A DNA stretch of 64,000 bases from Protonemura montana (Eukaryota; Arthropoda; Insecta; Plecoptera; Nemouridae). The stretch lies in contig OX387604.1 in NCBI GenBank assembly GCA_947568835.1, forward strand, positions 19,683,076 through 19,747,075, read 5' to 3'. Shown piece after piece: positions 22,081 to 34,100 of the stretch. The position numbers and the translations under genes are program-made. Every line of letters begins with the position of its first letter. Positions within the stretch are counted from its first letter, which is position 1. The notes under the pieces were generated by a model. That model did no database searches, was not told the origin of the DNA, and was given only the letters and a program-made list of their open reading frames with translations.

Positions 22081-23763
22081 CTAAGTGCAGATGGTGCCTT
22101 CTGAAGGGAATTCACCGTCGGCCAGCACAGTGCAATTTTGGTTGGTGTAGCAATACTCAGTGTGTCCCCTGATTTTGAACCAAGCTGTTTCTATTTGAGC
22201 AGCCGTACCATGACCATATCCAATCATGTACTTACATGGGTACACTGTGTTCGTTCCTTCATTGCTGCAGCAATACAATGAGTTCGGCTTGAATGTAAAT
22301 TTGCTGTTTATAGCAAGATGCGAAATTCCAGCGGCCTTAGCCAGCATACCAGTAACGTAAACGTCATCGGTTTTAAAATAGTTCTCTTTCTTAGATGCCT
22401 TCAACAGTTTCTTTACATTCTGGTAAGAAACAGCGTAGAAGATTCCGCTTACATACACCGGGAAGGTGTCTTCAGAAAATTCTTCGATTGTCGTGATATA
22501 CTTCGGGTTGACGTTCGAGTTTGTATCTGGCCGGATGGGTGCCATAGCTCGCCAAACGTGCCCGATTATTTTGTCGCTGTCTGTTTCTTGAATTGCTTCA
22601 AATTCTTGTGCTATTTGATAATAATCGATCAATACATTATCTTCGGTTTTAATGAAAAACCTCGCCTTTTTACAATTGAGTGCCGCAAATTTCATTCCCA
22701 GGAGGACTGTCATCGGCATGTCTGCAAAGGTTTCGTTAATGTTAAACTGGACGATGTCGGAGAAAGCCTCACTCTCCTGTCTCAAAGCGAGTTTGCTATC
22801 CCCGTCGGTCTCATTAGATGCAAGAACAAACACCCTTCTGAGCCCTAGACCCACAACATCTTTCTCTGGGAACGCGTTTCTGATGTTGTTCCGAAGGTCC
22901 ACGTTCTTCAAGGGAGACATTACCAGAATGATTGCAGTAATTGACCTCTCAGTTGGTAGTTGCGCTGGACAAACATTGGCTTTGAGCAAGTATTTGTACG
23001 CCGACAGGTTTGGAGGACTCGTCTGCGCAATGGTGGGGACTGCATTATCTGCGGGGACTTCGGACTTGACTTGAGTGCCGTTCAAATTCACTGAATTGGG
23101 TGCGTCGATGTTTGTCACATTTGTAAGTTCGATGGCTGAGCCTGGATTTGTAGAACCGTCAGTTTGGTTCTCGACTGCTTTTGTGGAGGAATCCGGAGAA
23201 CTTGGAGCTGAATCTGCTTCTGGAGCGACGACTGCTTCAGATGGAGTTTCATTGTCTCGTAAGTGTTGGCTGTCTTTTGGATTCGAATTGATGAGGGCGT
23301 TTTCTAATGGCGCAATGTTTGGTGCCACTTGGGACTCCGCTGCTTGCACATCTGAGTCGTTGTGTAATTGTGAATTGCTCGTGGCATTCAATGGCAGGGA
23401 CGGTGCAAATGCAGATGGATTTTCTTCAAATGCTTGTGTCTTCTCCTTGATTTCTTTGATCACTTTGGATGTCTTCCTGGATTTGGCAGGTACTGACGAA
23501 GGAACTTTCTGTAGATCTTCAACCAGTTTTTCAATCGCGGGGTTGGACGGGCTCACATCGGTAATGTTTGCATTTGATGTGTTCGTCGCGACTTTCGGTG
23601 CAGAATCGTTTAATTCCTGTGAAGCTGCTTTCGAGTCTTCTTTTGAGCTGACTTTCGAGTGAGGGTCGCGGACGGATGCGCAAAGAGCCCCAGAAAGGCA
23701 CACGGCCAGCACTACACCGAGGCACACACGCAGGGGTAATGCTCTTTTGATAACATGTCCCAT
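22081..23763 (-). CDS. GT31-family glycosyltransferase, B3GALT-like, intronless
   Basis: 560 aa single-exon gene. Residues ~8-30 form a hydrophobic signal-anchor, as in type II Golgi glycosyltransferases. Residues ~30-265 are a Ser/Asn/Thr/Pro-rich stem without recognisable domain. From ~270 the pattern fits family GT31 (beta-1,3-galactosyl/N-acetylglucosaminyl transferases): an R-x3-I-R segment (LRNNIRNAF), a DIVQFNINETFADM block matching the D-hyd-x-Q...F-x-D block, a KTEDN block (372-376) where most members have a DDD-type metal site, PVYVSGIFYAVS matching the conserved YP-x-Y-x-SG-x2-Y stretch, and FKTDDVYVTG (D466/D467) matching the EDV motif. The C-terminal ~60 aa are Cys-rich. Expected to add a sugar in beta-1,3 linkage in the Golgi if active; the altered metal site makes activity uncertain. 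It sits alone between the two ABCG genes. Intronless structure is common in this family, so it need not be a retrocopy. Confidence 0.85.
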   Translation of the reverse strand: MGHVIKRALPLRVCLGVVLAVCLSGALCASVRDPHSKVSSKEDSKAASQELNDSAPKVATNTSNANITDVSPSNPAIEKLVEDLQKVPSSVPAKSRKTSKVIKEIKEKTQAFEENPSAFAPSLPLNATSNSQLHNDSDVQAAESQVAPNIAPLENALINSNPKDSQHLRDNETPSEAVVAPEADSAPSSPDSSTKAVENQTDGSTNPGSAIELTNVTNIDAPNSVNLNGTQVKSEVPADNAVPTIAQTSPPNLSAYKYLLKANVCPAQLPTERSITAIILVMSPLKNVDLRNNIRNAFPEKDVVGLGLRRVFVLASNETDGDSKLALRQESEAFSDIVQFNINETFADMPMTVLLGMKFAALNCKKARFFIKTEDNVLIDYYQIAQEFEAIQETDSDKIIGHVWRAMAPIRPDTNSNVNPKYITTIEEFSEDTFPVYVSGIFYAVSYQNVKKLLKASKKENYFKTDDVYVTGMLAKAAGISHLAINSKFTFKPNSLYCCSNEGTNTVYPCKYMIGYGHGTAAQIETAWFKIRGHTEYCYTNQNCTVLADGEFPSEGTICT

Positions 23764-24258
23764 TTTTAAGATCAGCTAATGGATTGTTTCACTTTTAGAA
23801 CAATTCTTGAGCCTCGTCACGAAAAGAATCAACTTTCAGCTCTTCGCTCGGCAAAGAAAATGTGTAAACTGAGAACATTTGCAAAATTTGCTTAGCTGTC
23901 TTAAATACATGACAATTTCCTCAGAAGTAAAATTTCTGTAAACTAAACGGGCGTGTTCACGTTTAAATTGTTTGCATGATTTTGTGTTGTTTCTAGCAAA
24001 CGCTGACACTAAAATGCGTTAAGAAACAATGTAATGTATCAAGTATAAAGTGCGTGCTAATGAATAATAAGTTCAGCACGTATTAGCATTTTTGTGTTGG
24101 TGCAAAACAGATAACAGATTCCTATTATTTAAATGAAAAGCTGAATTAGCATTTTAAATACGAGTAGTATTTTTTTATTTCAAAACTCAAGTTCCTCGAT
24201 TTCTTTGAGTACAGCAATTCAAGATAATAGAGAAGTTTCCGGATATTATTTCACTCTA

Positions 24259-24451
24259 ATAACAGCTCTACCAAAAGCTCTAACAATAGCTTTAACAACA
24301 GCTCTAACAGCAGCTCTAACAACAGCTCTAAAATGCAATAACATACTCTGACAATACTCTAACATGCTCTGTTAAAGCTCTAACATGCTGTGTTAATGCT
24401 CTAACATGCTCTAGCATGCTCTAGAAATATTCTAACAATGCTCTAACATTC
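24259..24451. repeat. Degenerate 10-12-bp repeat (AGCTCTAACA)
   Basis: About sixteen copies of an AGCTCTAACAAC / TGCTCTAACATG unit, ~500 bases upstream of the GT31 start. Confidence 0.85.
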
Positions 24452-24629
24452 TTCGACGATCCGGCTGAAAAGTGATCTTCACTGTTGTGTTGCTCCACGC
24501 AATGGCTGAAGGAACGGTTGCAAAGTCCGACCAGTTTCCCAAAATGTGCACAATATAGTTTAAAACAAAAAAAATCAAAGTTGGGCACACGCGTTGTCGA
24601 ACGAATCAAGAATAGGCTAGAAGTCGAAG

Positions 24630-24677
24630 CTCTGGAAGGTCGTGGCTCCGGAGGGTCGTGGCTCCGGAGGGTCGTGA
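24630..24677. repeat. 17-bp triplication (GGAGGGTCGTGGCTCCG)
   Basis: Three tandem copies of GGTCGTGGCTCCGGAGG. Confidence 0.8.
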
Positions 24678-24679
24678 GT

Positions 24680-26390
24680 TCCGATCCAGAGACAGGAATG
24701 GATTATTTAGGCTTATCTTCCCCTTGTGCTATACAAACGTAATCGTTTACTTTTTCAGATTAAAAAGTAGCTCTTCGTATATCAATTTCTAATATGATTC
24801 CCTAGCATCTTAACACAGAGAACGAGAATGATTCGACAAATCATACAAATCAAGTTTGAATAGAAAATAGCGCGTGTTCTTCCTAAGGATAGCCAAAAAC
24901 TGCACTTCCATTCTTTGAAATCTTGATAACATTTCCATTCAGTGAGTTATTGATAAGTGATTGGTGGTCATATGCTGACAGCACATTGCTTGCCCTTTTG
25001 CTAGACTGAGATTCCGCAGAATTGACTAATTGGCACATTGCCAAATTTTTCTTCGGCTCGATTTAATGTGCGCGATGTGCACTGCAATTCAGTGCACGTG
25101 TATGTGGTGTATCGATGCATCCGACAATGCATTAGTGCATCGTTAGTGCATTTTGTGCTCGTTGCCATGTCACTCTTAACAGTGTGCGTCAAAGTCAATC
25201 AAAAAGGATTTTAGACTGGGTATGTCTTGTTTTGCATTTTTGATTTTGAATTTTATTTCGGCTTTTGTTTTTCGGGACTTGGATTTAAGAACGAGCTGTC
25301 AAGTTCTCGTGTGTCGACGGTCAAGTGCCACGTTTGATGCTGTGTTCCTTGAATTGCATCGCTGGCAATTATCAATCATCAATCAGAGAGACAGATTACA
25401 AAGCGGCAAGTCTGATATCGCACGCCGTGCCCGTCAAAGGTGGCCATACCTTGGCTGGCCGGCAATTGAGAGAATAGATAGGTATTTCTAAGCGAGAACC
25501 ACATTGTTTTTTCTTATCTTGTAGAAATGGACCTTCATTTGTTTCAAAGGTTAATTCAATATAAAATCGTAGATAGTAATTGTGACTATGTGTGATAAAG
25601 GCGATTATAGACTTGAAATAAATAGTCATTCTTCCTCTGTGATCTGCCCAGGAGGCAAGTTGATTTTGTTTCTGTGCTCGACCGAGAAGACTTGTTAGTT
25701 GGAGAATATGTTTTACGACCAGAGTTTACCTAATTGATTCACTTTCGTGTATCAAACCGAAGCGTGAGTGCAACAACATTTCTTTGTATCTGTTCCACTA
25801 ATTCTGTCAGTCGAGTTAGTTTCCGAGATAGTCGAAATGTAAGTCGAAAGTTAGACTGTGGTGAATGAATTGAAGACTTTTAATAGCAACCCACCATTGG
25901 ATAATCCATGGTGGTGCACAAAGATTTACCACATTAGAGGGTCAAATAATAATGATAATGATAATAATTATTATTATTATATAGATCATTTATAATAACA
26001 ACGCATTTTTAATTTGTGAATTACAACGTTACGGATATTTTTTGTTTTTGTATTAACTTACGAAGTTTGTAAGGTTTCGCTGATCAAAGTAATAACGAAG
26101 CCAAGAGTTAGGATCGGAAACAATGATTTATTAAAATGTAGTTCCGGCGAAACGGTGAAATCTTAGGAGGACCGAAGTCAACTGACTCACCTCTGGATCG
26201 CAGCCCTTTAGGATCGTCTACATACCTGCCTACCCTGGTGGGAAGGTTACAAGTTCTAAACGCTCATTTATGGAGTTGATAAATAAAAATTACAGTTTTT
26301 AAAATATGATCGACGGACGTACACAATTATTAAATTATCTGGAAAATTAGCAATTTAAAAAAATAATAAGAAAGAAGCTAGACTGGTAAA
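24680..26390. other. Intergenic between GT31 and ABCG-B
   Basis: Mostly AT-rich. A local excess of GTGCA motifs at 25060-25150 and an AAT/ATT microsatellite at 25948-25980. No gene recognised. Confidence 0.5.
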
Positions 26391-26394
26391 ATAT

Positions 26395-26500
26395 GCAACC
26401 GACGGTAATCGGGAGTTGGTACATCACCCGACCGGCAATTGAGAGGTCCCGGGTTCGTATCCCGGTCCAGTTGTACATTTATCCAGTCTAGCTCCATTTC
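26395..26500 (+). mobile_element. tRNA-derived SINE, copy A
   Basis: Contains ACCCGACCGGCAATTGAGAG and GGTTCGTATCCCGGTCC (a B-box-like pol III element), followed by ATCCAGTCTAGCTCCATTTC. The same order and wording recur at 30.8 kb. The clover-leaf is not intact, so it is not scored as a tRNA gene. Confidence 0.65.
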
Positions 26501-27840
26501 TATCTTTCGCCTAGTATTTTCAGCTCCCAGCTCCCCACCAGAAAAACCAACAATTTTTTCTAATTTTTTCTATGTATTTTTTTAAATTTTTTCTATACAC
26601 ATAATTGTATTATTGAGTTCTGATCCGATCTGACTGTTCTGATTTCAATTGTAATAAAAACAAACAATAATAATAACGATAGTAATTACATTATTTAGCT
26701 GTCAATGAGATCATAAAATAAAAATACAAGCATTAAATTTTTCTTAATCTATTCATAGAAACACAACAGTTATTGAGTTCTAAAATTATTCTTCGTTGCA
26801 AGACCTTATACTTAAATACAATTAGTCAGTACTAATGACTAATGTCTAGATTGTGAGGCAACACACATTGGTAGGACGTGATAAAGTTGATACCTGTAAA
26901 AATCAGTTGTTTATTAGATTTCCTTTGCGTACCCGTTAATCTCTGTGAACAAGGTTCTCGTATTTTGATGCCCCGTCAATAAAATAGATTTAAAAGCTGG
27001 GCAGCGCAAGAAGTCCGAATATTTTAAAATCGTTTCACAGGAATCTTTCACAAGTACATGACAGGTGTCGAGTCGCTATGCGTAAGAATGAATATCTTTG
27101 TAGCATTAATTTGTTGGAGCGGCACTCTTTCATCATTCTTACAGAATGATTCCCTATTTTAATCTCTGGAATGCAAGCGGACACGAAATTTGCTATTTCT
27201 TCATTTTCCATCTTTACAATTGTGTTTATTAATTAATTCACATCCGGTGAAACCTTAGCACATGAACTTCGGTATGGTCTTCATGGTTCCCAGACATTTT
27301 CTTGGGTTTGTCCCTACTTGATTCTCTATCCAATTTTATTATTAGTCCATTTTTACTCAATTTGTGGGGCTACGAATAAAAGTAATGTTAATTTTATTGG
27401 TAAGGTGTTTTTTTTCACACCAAGTGTGCATTTGCAGTGGATCTGCATTAAACAGGTAACCTAAGCTTTCTAATAAATCCAAAAATAGAAAATAACCTTA
27501 GATAAAAGAGTAAATCTATGATATAACCATGACAAATCTCAGCTGACTCATTGTCAAGTAGCACACAATACATCAACAAGGTTATATTTGTACACCGTGT
27601 ATTGGAACATTATCACTGCGAAATGTTTGCAATTCCTAATTGAGATTTCATAAGGACTTGAAGATAAGATGAAAATGAAATGATAGAATTAATCGATGTT
27701 TGGCATTCCACAAAAAAGGAAGAAATTAATATCTGTATTATACTGTTGCATCGCAATTTTTCACATGGTAGAAGTGGGACACTTTGTTGTAGAAGTATCC
27801 ATACACGCGTGCATAACGCATTACGCGTGGACGTAAGCGT
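26501..27840. other. Intergenic, AT-rich
   Basis: No coding region, RNA or repeat family recognised. Confidence 0.5.
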
Positions 27841-28050
27841 ACATCACTCAAATTACTCACATCACTCGCATCACTAACATCACACGTCGCTTGCATCGCT
27901 CACATCGTTTGCATCAACTACATCGCTCACATCACGCATATCACTAACATAGCTATGTTAGTGATATGCGTCATGTGAGCATTAGCACATAGCTCATATC
28001 ACTAACATCATTCACATCGTTCATATCACTCACATCGTATAATGAAGCAT
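27840..28050. repeat. Degenerate CATCACT-type repeat with a 56-bp palindrome
   Basis: Degenerate 9-12-bp CATCACTAA/CATCGCTCA units. At 27925-27980 two 28-base arms form an inverted repeat with no loop and a single mismatch, centred on AGCT at 27951-27954. Confidence 0.85.
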
Positions 28051-28104
28051 GGGTCGTCGATGAAGGTAATGCAGCTAATCATTGTTTTTCTTTAAACTTG
28101 ACGA

Positions 28105-28175
28105 CAGGAGGAGTGCTTTTGGAGAGCTTTTGGAGAGAATTTGGAGGGCTTTTGGAGTGCTTTTGGAGTGTGCAT
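28105..28175 (+). repeat. ~12-bp repeat in the ABCG-B leader
   Basis: Six copies of a CTTTTGGAGAG-like unit end immediately before the first ATG of ABCG-B, probably within its 5' UTR. No upstream ATG occurs within the repeats. Confidence 0.7.
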
Positions 28176-28176
28176 C

Positions 28177-31100
28177 ATGGCGCACCTGAGCGTACTGGGC
28201 GAGGCTATGGCCAGCCCCGTGGAGTCGAATACCCTATCTGCTGCGCTATCGAAGGCAAAACCCTTCACAGAAACTCTAGCCCAAGACACGGCCCAAGACA
28301 ATCCCGCACCAACCTTTAAGAAACAGCTGACCACCAGAAAGTTCTCAAGGCTTCCCTCAAGAAAACCGCTGGACCTGAGATTCGACAATCTTTGTTACAC
28401 CACCAATTTGGGATTCAGAAAAGGTAATCGATAGCGAAGCCCGACAACAGAATACTTGCCTGGGAAACTGAAATCACAGCAAATGTGATCTACTTTGCAG
28501 CTTAATGGCATCATTAAGGGAATACCTAGGATAAAAATGAGATCACATAAATGCATATTATCCTAGTCTACACCTTGGTGCAAATAGAAGAGTACATAGG
28601 CGCTAATTTTTATTGGAGCCTCGAGCGCAAATTCACAGAAGGTTGTATAGGTACTAAGAACCTACTGAATCAACTACCACCTCATAGTTTTGAAACAAGG
28701 TTCAATCTGTAGTTCTATCTGTGGTTCTATCTATGGTTCTATCTGTGGTTCTATCTGTGGTTCTATCTGTGGTTCTATCTGTGATTCTATCTGTGGTTCT
28801 ATCTGTGGTTCTATCTGTGGTTCTATCTGTAGAATGTTTTGTGTACACTTGGAACCATTAGTGAAACTTAACTCACAAATGTGATGGCCTATTGCACGTT
28901 TCAATAAACATTCAAGTCGGATTGGCTGAGCACATTCAAGACGAATTCAGTTTTAGTCCATCGGTATTTTCATTTAAGTTGTCCCAGATATGGGCTAGTT
29001 AATAATAATAATAATAATAATAATCATAATAATAATAATAATAATAATAATAATTTGTTTATTGTCAATGTGATCAGGGTATACATGATATATGTGACAG
29101 TCAATTTCTTAAAATTTATAAAGTACATACACAGTCATTATAAGCTATCACAAAGTTCTTTAACATTATAAAAACATTTATCTAATAAGTAGTTCTTTAG
29201 CTTAGTTTTGAAACTACCATTCTTGCAGTCCTTTATATCTTTTGGCAGTGCATGGTACAATTTTATCCCCGAGTAAATAGGGTTTTTCTTTGAAATAGAT
29301 TTTGAGTATCTTTTAGTGTCAATTAAGCTATTTCTAGTGTCGTGTAAATGCTGTTTTGTTTTGTCAATGTGATTGTTGTCCACCACGAATAATATGCAAT
29401 TGAAAATGTACAGACAGGGTAATGATAAAATCTGAAATCGATTGAACAGGGTCTTACAGGAATCTTTCATAAAAGTGACAGCTGTCGGATTATAACTTGC
29501 CTTTGCCATGCATCTAAGTGCTTTTTTTTGTAGACTAAAAAGTTGTGCGGAATTCTTAGATCTACCCCAAAATATAATTCCGTATTGTAGCCTGGATTGA
29601 ATATATGCAAAGTAAACTAGTTTTGCTGTTTGTTCGTCTGTCAGGTTAATGATTCTTTTCATGAGGTAGCATCCGGCTGCTACTTTGCTGCAAGTATTTT
29701 TTATATGTGCAACCCAATTTAATTTATTGTCCACTGTGATGCCCAAAAATTTTATTTCGCTTGTCCCAGCGATTGTCTTAGTGTCTAGCCTGATTAGGGG
29801 GCTGCTATCGATTTTTGTGAAGTTTGACGTGATGCGCATAAAAACGGTTTTAGATATGTTTATAGAAAGGTGGTTGTTTGCGCACCATGTATGCATTTGG
29901 TGGGCTGCTTGGTTGGATTGGAGTCCCAAACTTTCATTTTCGTTGCTAATAATTAGGTGCGTAGTGTCGTCCGCGTAGAGAGTGAGTTCACCTGTGTTCA
30001 CTTCATTTGGAAGGTCATATGTAAAAAGTGAAAACAGCAGTGGAGAGATTATCGACCCTTGTGGCAGTCCAACATTAACTATCATTTCATTTGACATAAT
30101 TACCTCAGTTTCTGTTTGGATATGGACCGCTTGTTTACGATCTTTTAAATAGGATCTAATCCAGTCATTGGCGACACCCGCTATACCGATATTTTTCAGT
30201 TTTTGCAGCAGTAACTCGTGATCGACCGAGTCGAACGCTCTGCTGAAGTCATAGAATATTCCTAGGATATCTTTATTATCGTCAATAGCGTCCCGGACAC
30301 GTGCTAGTTGTCCTGGACATGAGCTTGTGCTGCTTGGTGTAGGATTTGGTCGAATTGACTCGGTCCTGCTTGGCTAAATCTAGGTTCCACGGCAGTGCAA
30401 TGCGTCGACCAAGTTGTTGTGAATTGAGTTCAAATGATTGGTCGATTACTGAAATGACATTACATATTATGCTGTTTTGTTAATTTAGTTGTTCGGCACA
30501 GTTTGAAAACTGTCAAAATATTTTCCTTGCCAGCCAGTTTTAAATAAAATTCATTATGAAAACCCCCTCAAATCACCGTAGAAATGTCGCGTTAGGTCGT
30601 GCTCAGAAATTATTTACAAATTTAAACCATTTCCAGTCGTTTTTGACCGATTTTCGCAATTCCTATACAAGGTGTAAATTTGTAAGTAAATCATGAGGGA
30701 CATACATAGCCCGTTACATGAAAATGACGTCACGCAAATTAAGGCTTGATATAAGGTTAATTATGTTGTTTTGTGACATTACGTATTCTTCAATTTTCTC
30801 TTTCTCTAACAAAAATATACGACCGGCACGACATGTTTGTTAGACCACCCGACCGGCAGCTGGGAGGTCCTAGGTTCGTATCCCAGTTCGGTCGCAATTT
30901 TTTCCAGTCTAGGTCCATTTCCCTCTTAATCAAGTTTAAGTTTAGTGTATGACATACACACAACATGGGAGGTCAAAGCCACTTGAAGATAAACAAAATA
31001 ACGTATTTGCCAAATATACTACTGGATATTTATTAAACTACAATTCTTGAACATAACCTACTCACATACATTTCATTAGTTAACAACTCTGGCTTAGTAC

Positions 31101-34100
31101 TTCGTGTTTCGTAATTATTTAAGTTAATACAGTTATAGACTATTTCACGTATTCCCGCCATTTCCGACTTGTCCGAAGCTACACCACGGTTTAAGCTAGT
31201 GCAAGAAATACTTCACTAAAACTTCACTGAACTGTTTTGAATAGCGAATAACTGACGGCCGCCATTTCTTTGCCGTCAGATGTTGCTCGAACTGAACCGA
31301 ATAAATCCAGAACCATCCCATCTCTGACAAATAGTATACCGTTTTAACGAAACTCTAACGGATAACCAACGATTGCCATAACATCCATAACACCTGCTTT
31401 CCATGACATCCGAAAAACACAATGAGATGCAAAATAAGATGGTACACTTGTCAGTGGTCTACATTACGTATGACAGATTTCAAACATGCTTGATCTTTCA
31501 GGTACGAAGAAAATCCTACACGAAGTTTGTGGTCGCTTCCCATCACGCCAGCTGATTGCTATTATGGGGCCTTCGGGGGCAGGAAAGTCCACCCTTCTTG
31601 ACATCTTATCAGGATACAGGTAAATCAATCCTCAATACTATTAGAATACAGGTAGGATACATATTAGGATACCTACTTTAACTATCCACCTACTGAAGTC
31701 TACCTTCTCTGGCATTCACCTACTGAAGTCCACCTACTCTTACTCTCTTAACTATAAAAATGTAAGTCCTTTGATTTTTTTCTTTCACCCGAATTGCAAT
31801 TCTATGCTGTAATTCATTAATTTAAATCTATTCGCGTGTTGTTGAGCCTTTTAGTTGAAACTACCAAGCAAGTGCGTCCTCCTTTCAGTTTTCTAATGAA
31901 CTTTTGAAGCAGGTAAGGAGAGATAAGAAGCAATTGAAAGAGAAAACGGAAATGTAGATACAGTTTAATGTGTTTGGTATGTTTTGGACCAGTGACTCAA
32001 TACCTAATCTGCAGAAATCAGCTGTGTTACCTGACTGCTTGAGCAAGATCACTGAAGTGACTGGCTCAGTGCTGATTAATCTGCTGAAATCAGATGTGTT
32101 ACCTGACTTTGCTTGATCAGGATCACTGGAGTGACTGGCTCGGTGCTCGTGGACAAAGAGGAACGGGACTTGGCCAGCTTCCGAAGAAACTCGTGCTACA
32201 TTACGCAAGATGACCGTCTTCAGCCCTTACTCACAGTCAGAGAAAACATGGACATCGCTGCAGATCTCAAGCTATCGGCTGAACACGTCAAAGAAAAAAA
32301 ACCACTTGTGAGTTCTTACTAATTATCATATTTCGTAGAGGCATTTTTAAATATAATACTCACAGCCTGTAAAATCTAAGCCGTAAGGGAACAAGAGTTT
32401 TTTTAAAATGAATCTAAATTGTTTGCATTTAAAAAAATGTTGAAGTAAAGTTGATCTTCCATCACAATTGAAATCAACAACGAACTAACATTTCTTCGCG
32501 TAGTATGATAATTGTTACATTGTTCATTAAGAACGTGCGCACAAAAAATGAGAGTTTTCATTCTAAAAGATGTGAACCTTCGTAGATTGACGAGATTCTT
32601 CACAATCTGGGTTTGCTTGAAAACCAACACACCCGGGCAGCCAGGTTGTCCGGGGGGCAGAAAAAACGTCTTTCGATTGCACTGGAGCTCATTAACAACC
32701 CCTTGGTCATGTTCTTGGATGAACCCACCACGTAAGTGTCTCAAGCTGTCTTTCTTGGTCATGTTTTTGGACGAGCCCACCACGTATTATTCTACGATAA
32801 CTACAATCATATCTATAAAAACAAGACATCAATTTAAAATAATTGTTTTTTTTTGAGTCTAGGTCGCCTTTAAAGCTCCTTAAATGAAAATGCAAGAGAA
32901 CAGGTTAAAAATATCTTGAATTATTTATCTGGTTCCCGCCTTTTCACCCTTTAATAAGTAATCCCGGGAGACTTAGCTGCACAAAGAAATTTAGCGCAAT
33001 ACCTGATAATACGTGATTGTGAACAGCCAAACAACTGACTGAAGTTCGTTGTTCCAGGGGTTTGGACAGCTCGTCCTGCTCAATGTGCGTGCAGCTCCTC
33101 AAGGATCTGGCCCGGCAAGGACGGACAATAGTGTGCACTATTCATCAGCCCTCAGCGTCGCTCTTCCAGCTTTTCGACGAGGTGTACATCCTGGCGCAAG
33201 GGCATTGTGTATATCAGGGATCGCCACAACAGCTGGTACCATACCTCAAGGACGTGAAATTACCTTGTCCAATGTACCACAACCCGGCCGACTTTGGTAA
33301 CATACTTTGCCATATATCCAAGCACGATCTGCATTTGTTTCCGTTTTATTGTTTCTGTGCAATTGGGATTTTTTATTTGTTCCAGTAATCGAGTTGGCCT
33401 GTGGGGAATACGGCGATGAAAAAATTGAGGACTTGATCGACGGAGTTGACAATGGCAGAGTTATTAAGTGGATGGCCCCGGAATTTCTGAGTGCAACGAG
33501 CACGCCAGTCAGAAGTATGATCTCTAGCTTCTCTTCGTGTTATTAATTAATGCGTTTTAAGTATTATTTAAAAAATAACCGTACAAATAATTGTAGCTGT
33601 ATGCTGATGGAAAACGGTAACGGTACTCGCCGTGTTTTATTTTTGTCTTGCTATGTGTGGCAGCGAGATTTCAGATATTTGTATACAATTGAGATTTAAT
33701 TTTTTTGCCAATTACTCATTCAAAATGTCAGCTCGCAGGCGGATTGTGTCGCCATCGAATACTATCCAGCCCCCAGCAAAGCTGTCAGTGCTTCAGGAGA
33801 CGTCACAGATGAACCAAAATAAGGTGCTACTGAAAAGGGGATTTTTGAAGATGAAGAGAGACATGGTAGGCCAATGATGACTGCTGGAACCAGGTTGGCT
33901 GGTACATTCTAAGTGTGCTCGTGTCTTACAGTGACTTTGTTGATTCCAGACCATGACACATTTGCGTGTAATTGTCAACATCCTGGTTGGTCTTATGCTG
34001 GGTGTGCTCTACATCCAGGCTGGAAATGAAGGAGACCGAATTCATGACAACTACAGTCTCCTATTCGCTATCTTGATACATCATATGATGACCAACATGA

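Noticed and set aside
22318-23662. Long plus-strand frames opposite the GT31 gene
   Set aside because: Antisense shadows of a long real coding frame with recognised motifs.
26395-26500. tRNA gene
   Set aside because: B-box is good but the acceptor and D-stems do not pair convincingly, and a second copy with the same flanks shows it is a dispersed repeat.
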